In this document: in pieces, positions 32,088 through 40,045 of the stretch
Layout: each line of letters opens with the position of its first letter
How positions within the stretch are numbered: the first letter of the stretch is position 1
Source of the DNA: JBBCJT01 sp037190665
GTDB taxonomy: Bacteria > Pseudomonadota > Alphaproteobacteria > Acetobacterales > Acetobacteraceae
Length of the DNA stretch: 64,000 nucleotides
Reading direction: 5' to 3'
Assembly (NCBI GenBank): GCA_037190665.1
Contig: JBBCJT010000137.1
Location: forward strand, 13,541 to 77,540
Made by a program: the position numbers and the translations under genes
Notes under the pieces: model-generated
Told to the model about the DNA's origin: nothing
The model's input: only the letters and a program-made list of their open reading frames with translations
The model's database searches: none

Positions 32088-33682
32088 TGGGCCTGCCCGA
32101 TCCGGAGGCGGAGAAGGGTTTCTGGCCGCTCTTCGCCGCGATCGCGGCGGAGGAGGGCAGCCGGGTCTATGCCCGCTTCGACGGGCGGCCGATCACCTTC
32201 GCGGACCTCGACCGCATGTCGGCCGCGCTTGCCGCGGGGCTCTCCGGGTTGGGTGCGGGGCGTGGCGACCGGATCGCGGTGATGATGCGCAACAGCCCGG
32301 CCTCGCTCGCGCTCATCTTCGCCATCGCGCGCGCCGGCATGATCTGGGTGCCGGTGAACGCCGCGCTGCGTGGCGAGGGGCTGCGCCACATACTGACGCA
32401 TGCCGAACCGCGCGTGGTGATCGCGGATGCCGAGGTGCTGCCACGCATCGCCGCATGCGGTGTGAACCTCGACGGTGTGCCGATGGTGGTGGTCGGCGAT
32501 GAGGCTGCGCCGCTGCGGCTGGAGCCGCTGCTGGAGGGCGATGTGCCCTTCACCGCGCTGCCGCCGGTCCACACCGACCTGTTTGCCATCATGTACACCT
32601 CCGGCACCACCGGCCCGGCCAAGGGCGTGATGGTGACGCACCGGATGCTGCGGCTGGCGGGCGAGGGGGCGCTGCTGGTGGCGGCCGCGCGCGATGGGGA
32701 TGTGCTGTTCGTGTGGGAGCCGCTCTACCACATCGGCGGCGCACAGCTCATCGTGCTGCCGCTGCGCCGGCGCGTCGTGCTCGCGATGGTCGCGCGCTTC
32801 TCCGCCAGCCGGTTCTGGCAGGAGGTGAAGGCCGAGGCGGCGACCCACATCCACTTCCTCGGCGGCATTCTGCAGATACTGCTGAAGCAGCCGCCCGGCC
32901 CGCTCGACCGCGACCACGGCGCCCGTATCGCATGGGGCGGCGGCTGCCCGGTGGATGTCTGGCGGCCGTTCGAGGAGCGGTTCGGCCTGCAGGTGCGCGA
33001 ATGCTACGGCATGACCGAGGCTTCGAGCTTCACAAGCTTCAACGACATTGGCGTGGTCGGATCGGTCGGCCGTGCGGTCCCTTGGCACTCGATTGCGCTG
33101 CTGGATGAGGCGGGTAAGGCCGTCCCGCAGGGCGTGCGGGGTGAGATCGCCGTGCGCAGCAGCGATCCCGACGCGCTGACACCGGGCTACTTCCGCAATC
33201 CCGGTGCGACCGCGCAGGCGCTCCGCGATGGCGTGCTCTATACCGGCGACTGCGGCTCGTTCGATGCGGAGGGCAATCTCTTCTTCCACGGCCGCCTTGC
33301 CGACAGCGTCCGCGTGAAGGGCGAGAACGTCTCCGCCTGGGAGGTCGAGCACGTCGCCGCCACGCATCCTTCGGTGGAGGATTGCGCGATGATCGGCGTG
33401 AAGGCGGATGTCGGCGAGCAGGACATCAAGCTTTTCATCAAGCCGCGTGCGGGCGCCACGGTGAACTTCGCGGATCTGTCCGCCTGGCTCGGGGCGCGCC
33501 TCGCACCCTATCAGAACCCCCGCTATCTCGCCGTGGTGGAGGAGTTCGAGCGCACGCCGAGCCTGCGCATCATGAAGCATCGCCTCTCCGCGGCGCATCA
33601 CGATTGCTGGGACCGGTTGGCGGGCGATCCGCCGCCCGGGCAACCAGAGCCTCAGCTTCGCCGGCAGTCGGTGCCGGGGTAA
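32087..33682 (+). CDS. AMP-forming acyl-CoA ligase
   Basis: ANL-superfamily ligase of 531 residues that activates a carboxylic acid with ATP and CoA. The AMP motif is YTSGTTGPAKGV, the A5 motif is CYGMTEASSF, and the hinge region reads LYTGDCGSFDAEGNLFFHGR. Near the C-terminus the A10 region reads RTPSLRIMKHRL, with Arg at the position I align to the usual catalytic lysine; the lysine three residues later may compensate. It resembles CaiC-type carnitine/betaine CoA ligases in overall style. It is coupled to the crotonase by a TGATG overlap. A 246-bp gap separates it from the ABC importer genes. Confidence 0.9.
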   Translation: MGLPDPEAEKGFWPLFAAIAAEEGSRVYARFDGRPITFADLDRMSAALAAGLSGLGAGRGDRIAVMMRNSPASLALIFAIARAGMIWVPVNAALRGEGLRHILTHAEPRVVIADAEVLPRIAACGVNLDGVPMVVVGDEAAPLRLEPLLEGDVPFTALPPVHTDLFAIMYTSGTTGPAKGVMVTHRMLRLAGEGALLVAAARDGDVLFVWEPLYHIGGAQLIVLPLRRRVVLAMVARFSASRFWQEVKAEAATHIHFLGGILQILLKQPPGPLDRDHGARIAWGGGCPVDVWRPFEERFGLQVRECYGMTEASSFTSFNDIGVVGSVGRAVPWHSIALLDEAGKAVPQGVRGEIAVRSSDPDALTPGYFRNPGATAQALRDGVLYTGDCGSFDAEGNLFFHGRLADSVRVKGENVSAWEVEHVAATHPSVEDCAMIGVKADVGEQDIKLFIKPRAGATVNFADLSAWLGARLAPYQNPRYLAVVEEFERTPSLRIMKHRLSAAHHDCWDRLAGDPPPGQPEPQLRRQSVPG

Positions 33683-33928
33683 CGGCGTGCTCCGATCGAT
33701 GCGCCGGCACGTTCGATTCGGTTGACGCGCTATCGAAGCAATCACATGCTGCTTCCAAGATAGGGGGGCACGAATGGGCAATTGCATTGCGATTGCTATT
33801 GCACCGCCATTGGGGCCTCGCCCCATAGAACGGCTGCCGCTGCCTCAACCTATAGCCAGATCGCCTGATGCCTGACGCACTGACTTCACCGTCGGCAGGG
33901 CTCGGTACAGGAAAGAGGACGTAGGACC
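33683..33928 (+). other. 246-bp gap before the ABC importer, with four ATTGC copies
   Basis: No gene seen. Four copies of ATTGC lie at 33781-33785, 33786-33790, 33792-33796 and 33798-33802. A TTGACG at 33723 followed 17 bp later by CATGCT is a weak promoter-like pair. A ribosome site (GAGGACGTAGGA) precedes the ATG at 33929. Any promoter for the receptor-ATPase-permease operon should be here. Confidence 0.35.
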
Positions 33929-35020
33929 ATGATCGACCCGACGCTCATCAGAGATCCTGCCCGCTATTCAACCGGGCGCCGCGAAATGCTGGCGGGATCG
34001 GCTGCTTTCGGCGCATTCCTGGCAGCGGCCTTTCCCGCCGGACGCGCCCGAGGACAGGGGAACACGCTGACGGTCGCCGATCCGGGCGGCGCATGGACGC
34101 CCGCTTCCAGCGCGGCCTTCATTCAGCCATTCGCGAAGGAAGCCGGCGTGACGGTTCGGCACGTCGCGCGCGAGCACTACCCGACGGTTGAGATCAAGGC
34201 GAATGTGGACACCGGATCCTTTACCTGGGATGCCGTGATCGCGACCGATGCGGATGTCGAACAGCTCGCACCGCAAGGGCTGCTCGAACCGCTCGACTGG
34301 AGCGGCCCGGACATGGAGCAGATCATGCCCCAGGCGCGCCGGCCGGGCTGGATGGGCCAGGACGTCTACGCCACGATCATCGCCTACCGCTCGGACAAGT
34401 ACGGTGCGAACGGTCCGAAGAACTGGGCGGATGTCTGGAACGTCAGCAAGTTTCCGGGACGCCGGTCCCTTCACAAGCATCCGATCGACATGCTGGAAGC
34501 GGCGCTGATGGCCGATGGCGTGCCGGCGGACAAGCTGTACCCCATCGACATGAACCGGGCTTTCAAGAAGCTCGACCAGATCAAGCCGCACGTCGATGTC
34601 TGGTGGACGGGCGGTGCGCAGACGACGCAGCTTCTGCAAAGCGGAGAAGTGGACATCATCCCGACCTGGAACGCGCGCGCCCAGGTGGTGATCGAAGCGG
34701 GAGGGCCTGTCGCCATCTCCTGGGATCAGGGCCTCTACGCGCTGGAGGGCTGGTGCATTCCCAAGGGCAACCCCCGTGCGGACCTTGCGCGTCGCTTCAT
34801 CAAGTTCTGCGCGAACGCCCAGCGGCAGGCGGAATTCGTCGGCAAGCTTGCCTATGGGCCGACCAATCCGAAGGCTTACGACTACATATCGCCGGAGCGC
34901 GCGAAGTTCCTGCCGACCGCGCCGGATAACCTGCGGCTGATGGCGCAGTCGAATACGGAGTGGTGGGCGAAGAACAAGGAAGCGGCCCTGGAACGCTTCA
35001 ACGCTTGGCTGCTGGATTGA
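33929..35020 (+). CDS. ABC transporter substrate-binding protein, spermidine/putrescine (PotD) type
   Basis: Periplasmic receptor of 363 residues. A twin-arginine-like leader (STGRREMLAGSAAFGAFLAA) precedes the mature start NTLTVADPGGAWTPA. FTWDAVIATDADVEQLAPQG and PKNWADVWNVSKFPGRRSL are typical of PotD/iron/thiamine-type receptors. It is followed, with a TTGA overlap, by the ATPase and then a fused permease, so this importer is complete. The ligand may be a polyamine, betaine or related cation; family membership alone does not tell. Confidence 0.92.
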   Translation: MIDPTLIRDPARYSTGRREMLAGSAAFGAFLAAAFPAGRARGQGNTLTVADPGGAWTPASSAAFIQPFAKEAGVTVRHVAREHYPTVEIKANVDTGSFTWDAVIATDADVEQLAPQGLLEPLDWSGPDMEQIMPQARRPGWMGQDVYATIIAYRSDKYGANGPKNWADVWNVSKFPGRRSLHKHPIDMLEAALMADGVPADKLYPIDMNRAFKKLDQIKPHVDVWWTGGAQTTQLLQSGEVDIIPTWNARAQVVIEAGGPVAISWDQGLYALEGWCIPKGNPRADLARRFIKFCANAQRQAEFVGKLAYGPTNPKAYDYISPERAKFLPTAPDNLRLMAQSNTEWWAKNKEAALERFNAWLLD

Positions 35021-36108
35021 ACGGCGGGCCGGCGGTCCCGCCGGCTGGCACGAAACTCTCTGTCCGGAACGTCACCAAGTCATACGGGCTGGTAACCGCG
35101 CTCGCGGATACCAGCCTCGACATGGCGGAAGGTGAGTTCCTGACGCTGCTGGGCCCGTCAGGATCAGGCAAGACGACGCTCCTCACGATCGTGGCGGGGC
35201 TGACGGAACCGACATCCGGCGAGGTGTGGATCGGCGGCAAGCTCGCCACCTACGAGCCGCCGAACAAGCGCGACGTCGGCATGGTGTTCCAGAACTACGC
35301 GCTGTTCCCGCACATGAGCATCGAGGAGAACATCGCCTTCCCGCTGCGCATGCGCCGCGCTTCGTCCGCGCACATCGAAACCGAAGTGTCGCGCGTGCTG
35401 GAGATGGTGCAGCTTCCCCAGGTGGCCAAGAGGCTTCCTCGCGAACTGTCCGGCGGGCAGCAGCAGCGCATCGCGCTGGCGCGGTGCATGGTCTACCACC
35501 CGTCGATCATCCTGATGGACGAGCCGCTCGGCGCGCTGGACCGCAAGCTCCGTGACCATATGCAGATGGAGATCAAGTCGCTGCACAAGCGGCTCGGCAT
35601 CACCATCCTCTACGTCACCCACGACCAGGAGGAGGCGTTGGCGATGTCGGATCGCATCTGCCTCATGAACCATGGTCGGATCGTGCAGCTCGGCACGCCG
35701 GAGGACCTGTACTTCCGTCCGCGCAGCGAATTCGTCGCCGATTTCCTCGGCGAGTCGAACATTCTCGCGGGCGAGGTGGTCGCGAATGGCACGCTGCGCG
35801 TGGTCGGGGATCTCACGATCCAGGTGAAGTCGACCGACGGGCTCGCCGCCGGTCAGGCAGTCAAGCTCGTCATCCGTCCCGAGGCATTGCGCCTGCTTGG
35901 AGAAGGGGGGCAGGCGCAGAACACGGCCACGGGAACCGTCTCGGACACGGTGTTCGGCGGCGGGGTATTCCGCCACTTCATCGCCGTGGAAGGCGGACCC
36001 GTACTCATCGCGAAGCAGTTCGCGGACCGTCCCGGCACCATCCCGGCCATCGGCGAGGTGGTCCGTGTCGGGTGGGACAGCGACCAGGCGGTCGTGCTGA
36101 CGCAATGA
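35017..36108 (+). CDS. ABC transporter ATP-binding protein, PotA type
   Basis: ATPase of 363 residues. Walker A is LLGPSGSGKTTLL, the Q-loop is MVFQNYALFPHMS, the signature is RELSGGQQQRIALARC, Walker B is IILMDEPLGALD and the switch histidine is in YVTHDQEEALAMSD. A C-terminal TOBE domain spans about residues 245-360. The start TTG at 35017 overlaps the receptor stop (TTGA). An in-frame extension back to 34960 would lie wholly within the receptor gene and is not adopted. Confidence 0.94.
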   Translation: MNGGPAVPPAGTKLSVRNVTKSYGLVTALADTSLDMAEGEFLTLLGPSGSGKTTLLTIVAGLTEPTSGEVWIGGKLATYEPPNKRDVGMVFQNYALFPHMSIEENIAFPLRMRRASSAHIETEVSRVLEMVQLPQVAKRLPRELSGGQQQRIALARCMVYHPSIILMDEPLGALDRKLRDHMQMEIKSLHKRLGITILYVTHDQEEALAMSDRICLMNHGRIVQLGTPEDLYFRPRSEFVADFLGESNILAGEVVANGTLRVVGDLTIQVKSTDGLAAGQAVKLVIRPEALRLLGEGGQAQNTATGTVSDTVFGGGVFRHFIAVEGGPVLIAKQFADRPGTIPAIGEVVRVGWDSDQAVVLTQ

Positions 36109-37889
36109 GCACGGCCTACTCTCGCGCTGGCTGGGTACGGGCATGGCCGCTCTATCCGCTGCTGCTCGTGGTGCTGGCGTTCTTCGTCTTCCCGGTCGCG
36201 CAGATCCTGTGGCTGAGCGTGCTGGATCGTGCGGGAAACCTGTCGGCGGAGAACTACCTGCGTGTCGTCAATACGCCGGTGTATCTGCGTACGCTCGGCA
36301 TCACGCTGCAGATCTCGCTCTGGACGACGGTCTTCTCGCTCCTCGCGGGCTATCCGGTCGCCTACCTGCTGGCCACGGCGCGCCCGAACATGCGCGACCT
36401 GCTGATACTGCTGGTCCTCATGCCGTTCTGGACGAGCTTTCTGGTGCGCACTTTCGCTTGGATGATCCTGCTCGGGCGCAACGGGGCGATCAACAAGCTG
36501 CTGATGTCGCTGGGCGTGACGGATGCGCCCCTGCCGCTCATCTTCAGCTTCACCGGCGTGATGATCGGCATGGTGCATGCCATGATGCCGCTCGCCGTCA
36601 TGTCCATGCTGGCGGTCATGCAGCGTGTCGATAGCAACCTGATCAGCGCCGCCCGGACGCTGGGCGCGCGGGGCGGCAGCGCTTTCTGGCAGATCTACTT
36701 CCGCCTTTCGGTGCCGGGCGTGGCGGCGGCCGCGCTGCTCGTCTTCATCACCTCGCTGGGATTCTTCATCACGCCCGCGCTGCTCGGCGGCCGGCAGCAG
36801 ACGATGCTTTCGCAGGTCATCATCTCGGTGATCCAGGAGGTGCTGAACTGGCGGTTCGCCAGTGCGCTTTCCGTGCTGCTGCTGGTGACATCCGGGCTGG
36901 TGTTCCTTCTGTATGACCGGATCCTCGGGACATCGAACCTGTCGGGCGGCGCGACGGAGGAGCGGGTGCGGCAGCGCCGGCCGGGCCTGCTCGCCCGCGG
37001 CGGGGCTGCGCTTGGCGGGTACGCGATCAACGCGGTCGCGTGGCTCTGCGACCGTGGCGGAGAACTGTGGGATCGGGTTCTGCCGGCTTTCGGGGTGCGA
37101 ACGAGGGTGTCGTTCTCGCGCCCCCTGCTCGTGCTGGTGGGCGGTCTGGTCATCGCCTTCCTCTGCGTGCCGTCCTTCTTCGTCATCCCCGTGTCGTTCA
37201 CCGAGGGCGCGTTCATCGAGTTCCCGCCCCGCGGGTTCTCGCTGCAGTGGTATGCCGTCTATCTGGGAACGTCCGGCTGGGTCGATGCGACCATCCGATC
37301 CTTTATCGTCGCGTTGCTGACGGGCGTCGTCGCCACGCTGCTCGGCACGGCCGCCGCCTTCGTCCTGGTGCGTCAGGATATACGCGCGCGCGGGGTGATA
37401 CTGGCGCTTATCCTGGCCCCGCTGGTCCTGCCGCGGATCATCATCGCGGTCGGGCTGTTCTACCTCTACGCCAGCATCGGGCTCGTGGGGACCATCCTGG
37501 GACTGGTCATCGGGCACACCGTGCTGGCCGTTCCGTATGTGGTCATCACCGTGATGGCGGTGCTGAAGACCTATGACGAGCGGCAGGATCAGGCGGCGTG
37601 GAGTCTGGGTGCCAGCCGATGGAACGCATTCTTCTATGTCACCCTGCCGCAGATACGCGGCGGAGTGATCGCGGCTTTCCTGTTCGCGTTCATCACCTCC
37701 TTCGATGAGCTGACGATCGCCTTGTTCGTCACCGGCGGAAGCACCTCGACCTTGCCACGGCAGATGTGGAACGACCTGCTGCTGCAGGTGAATCCGACGC
37801 TCGCGGCGGTGTCGACCGTGGTGCTCGTCTTCATCACGCTGTTCATCATCGTGGCGGAGATGTTCCGCCGCCGCACTGTCACCCGGTAG
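36105..37889 (+). CDS. Fused ABC permease (PotB-PotC-like in one polypeptide)
   Basis: Inner-membrane protein of 594 residues made of two permease halves. The first (about residues 1-275) contains PFWTSFLVRTFAWMILLGRN and the loop SAARTLGARGGSAFWQIYFR. A basic linker follows (EERVRQRRPGLL). The second half (about 340-590) contains ILAPLVLPRIIIAVGLFYLY and QAAWSLGASRWNAFFYVTLP. PotB and PotC are normally separate genes, so the one chain supplies both halves of the channel. The ATG overlaps the ATPase stop. It completes the receptor-ATPase-permease operon. Confidence 0.92.
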   Translation: MSTAYSRAGWVRAWPLYPLLLVVLAFFVFPVAQILWLSVLDRAGNLSAENYLRVVNTPVYLRTLGITLQISLWTTVFSLLAGYPVAYLLATARPNMRDLLILLVLMPFWTSFLVRTFAWMILLGRNGAINKLLMSLGVTDAPLPLIFSFTGVMIGMVHAMMPLAVMSMLAVMQRVDSNLISAARTLGARGGSAFWQIYFRLSVPGVAAAALLVFITSLGFFITPALLGGRQQTMLSQVIISVIQEVLNWRFASALSVLLLVTSGLVFLLYDRILGTSNLSGGATEERVRQRRPGLLARGGAALGGYAINAVAWLCDRGGELWDRVLPAFGVRTRVSFSRPLLVLVGGLVIAFLCVPSFFVIPVSFTEGAFIEFPPRGFSLQWYAVYLGTSGWVDATIRSFIVALLTGVVATLLGTAAAFVLVRQDIRARGVILALILAPLVLPRIIIAVGLFYLYASIGLVGTILGLVIGHTVLAVPYVVITVMAVLKTYDERQDQAAWSLGASRWNAFFYVTLPQIRGGVIAAFLFAFITSFDELTIALFVTGGSTSTLPRQMWNDLLLQVNPTLAAVSTVVLVFITLFIIVAEMFRRRTVTR

Positions 37890-37914
37890 CAGCGAAGGGC
37901 GCGCCCGGCCCGCT

Positions 37915-37929
37915 ATAACCGTTGGTTAT
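37915..37929. promoter_or_regulatory. LysR-type operator (T-N11-A box)
   Basis: ATAACCGTTGGTTAT is a perfect dyad (6-bp arms, 3-bp centre) with T at position 2 and A at position 14, exactly the LysR T-N11-A form. It lies 85 bp upstream of the hyuA start at 38015. The LysR gene at 42027, in the same cluster, is the likely binder. Confidence 0.6.
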
Positions 37930-38014
37930 CGACGACACGCCAGACGGCCCCTCGCCTCCGGCGCGCCGGTGCCGCAATCTTGTGCCCTGCAACATGCATG
38001 GGACTGAGTGCGGC

Positions 38015-40045
38015 ATGGCCTGGCGCGTGGGCGTGGATATCGGAGGCACCTTCGCCGACTTCGCGGCGCTCGACACCCTTACCGGACGGATGCAGACGCT
38101 GAAGGTGCTGACCACACCGGCCGAACCAGGCCGGGATGTCGGGGCCGGGCTGGAGCACCTGATTGCGCACGGGCTGCAGCCCCCGCTGGTCGAACGCTTC
38201 GTTCACGGCACCACCGTCGGCGTGAACACCATCATCCAGCGTCGCGGCGCGCCGCTCGCGCTGTTCACCACCGCCGGCTTCACGGACATGCTGGAACTCG
38301 CGCGGCTGCGCATGCCCGACCCGTACAGCCTGTTCTGCGAGCGCCCCGAGCCGCTGGTGCCGCGCGAGCACGTCTTCCCCATCGTCGAACGCATGGACGC
38401 CGAGGGGGCGACGCTGACGGCACCTGATCGCGCTTCGGTCGAGGCTGCCGTCGTAGGGGCGCGGGCCGCGGGCTGCGCCGGCATCGTCGTGTCCTTCCTG
38501 CACGCATGGCGCAACGCGGCGCATGAGGAAGCCGTGGCGGCGATGATCGCCGAGATCGCACCCGACCTGTTCGTCTTCCGTGGCAGCGAGGTCTGGCCCG
38601 CCATTCGCGAATACGAGCGCACCACCACCGCGGTGCTGAACGCCTACGTGCATCCCCGCATCGCCGCCTATCTGGAGCGTGTCGAGGCGCAGCTCGGCGC
38701 CGCCGCGATCGCCGCACCGCTGCTGCTCACCACCTCGGCCGGCGGGACGATGACGGCGCAGCGCGGTCGGCGCGATTGCGTCGGCATGCTGCTCTCCGGC
38801 ACCGCATCGGGCGTGGTCGGCGCCGGCGTGGTGGCGCGGGCGGCGGGGCTGCACGCGGTGCTGACGCTCGACGTGGGCGGCACCAGCGCCGATGTCGCGC
38901 TGCTCACCGACGGCGTTCCCGCCTTCGGCACCGGCCATGCGGTGGGCGAGTTCCCGCTCGCCATTCCCACGGTCGCCGTGGTGTCGAGCGGGCAGGGCGG
39001 TGGCTCCATCGCGCGCATCGACGCGCAGGGCGTGTTGCAGGTGGGACCGGAGAGTGCGGGGTCGCTGCCGGGCCCGGCCTGCTTCGGCCGGGGCGGCACA
39101 CGCTGCACCGTGACGGACGCGGCGCTGCTGTGCGGCATCCTGGGGCAGGGCGAGTTGGGCTTCGGCACCATCCGCCCCGACCGCGCACTGGCGGAGGAGG
39201 TGATCGCACCCATTGCGGCGAAGCTCGGCATCGACGCGCCGGCGGCGGCCGAAGGCGTGCTGCGCGTCGCCATCAGCGGCATGCTGGTGGAGATCGACAA
39301 GCTGCTCGCCCGCGCCGGCATGCATGCCAGCGAGCTGACGCTGATGCCGTTTGGCGGGGCGGGGCCGATGCTCGGCGCGATGCTCGCCGAGACGGCCGGT
39401 ATCCGCCGCGTGCTGGTGCCGCCCGTGCCCGGCACGCTGTGCGCGCTGGGTGCGCTCGCGGCCGATCTGCGGCGCGACACGATGCGCACGGTGCTGCTGT
39501 CGCTGGAGCAGAAGGCGTGGCCGGCGCTGGAAGCCACGTTCCGCGACCTGCGCGAGGAAGCCAGTGCGGCGCTTGCGGAGATGAGCGGCGGCGGCGCGGC
39601 GGACATCACGCTCGCGGCCGATATGCGCTACCGCGGCCAGTCCTACGAACTCACGGTGCCCGTGCCCGCGGATGCGCTGTCCGGCGGCGTGCCGGCCCTT
39701 GTCGCCCTGTTCCATGCGGCACATGCGGAAAGCTTCGGTCACAGCGACCCCGAGGCGCCCATCGAGGTGGTCAGCCTGCGCGCTGCCGCCCGCCACCCCG
39801 CGCCGCCGCTTGTTATCCCGCGACAGGAGGCGACGCCGCATGAGGCGAAGCCGGAATCCCGCGTGCACCTGCGGCTGGATGGCGCGGAGCACGTGGCCGG
39901 TCTGTATCGCCGCGAGGCGCTTCGCCCCGGCGGGCGGTTCGCCGGGCCGGCCATCGTCACGCAGGCCGACTGCACCGTGCTGATCCCGGGCGGCTGGACC
40001 GCCACCACCGATGAACTCGGCAACCTCGTGATGGAGCACGGCTGA
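38015..40045 (+). CDS. hyuA: Hydantoinase A / oxoprolinase family subunit (second copy)
   Basis: ATP-binding subunit of 676 residues, starting MAWRVGVDIGGTFADFAALD. It shows HGTTVGVNTIIQRRGAPLAL, FRGSEVWPAIREYERTTTAV, LTLDVGGTSADVALL and MPFGGAGPMLGAM. An in-frame extension back to 37922 would run through the candidate operator and is rejected. It overlaps hyuB by one base (TGATG). The sequence differs widely from the copy at 19484, so the two act probably on different substrates. Confidence 0.94.
   Translation: MAWRVGVDIGGTFADFAALDTLTGRMQTLKVLTTPAEPGRDVGAGLEHLIAHGLQPPLVERFVHGTTVGVNTIIQRRGAPLALFTTAGFTDMLELARLRMPDPYSLFCERPEPLVPREHVFPIVERMDAEGATLTAPDRASVEAAVVGARAAGCAGIVVSFLHAWRNAAHEEAVAAMIAEIAPDLFVFRGSEVWPAIREYERTTTAVLNAYVHPRIAAYLERVEAQLGAAAIAAPLLLTTSAGGTMTAQRGRRDCVGMLLSGTASGVVGAGVVARAAGLHAVLTLDVGGTSADVALLTDGVPAFGTGHAVGEFPLAIPTVAVVSSGQGGGSIARIDAQGVLQVGPESAGSLPGPACFGRGGTRCTVTDAALLCGILGQGELGFGTIRPDRALAEEVIAPIAAKLGIDAPAAAEGVLRVAISGMLVEIDKLLARAGMHASELTLMPFGGAGPMLGAMLAETAGIRRVLVPPVPGTLCALGALAADLRRDTMRTVLLSLEQKAWPALEATFRDLREEASAALAEMSGGGAADITLAADMRYRGQSYELTVPVPADALSGGVPALVALFHAAHAESFGHSDPEAPIEVVSLRAAARHPAPPLVIPRQEATPHEAKPESRVHLRLDGAEHVAGLYRREALRPGGRFAGPAIVTQADCTVLIPGGWTATTDELGNLVMEHG

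Noticed and set aside
34960..35016. Longer N-terminus for the PotA-like ATPase
   Set aside because: The extra 19 codons lie inside the receptor gene, and the conserved ATPase start follows the TTG at 35017.
37922..38014. Longer N-terminus for the second HyuA
   Set aside because: It would place the LysR-type dyad inside the coding region; MAWRVGVDIGG at 38015 is the family N-terminus.
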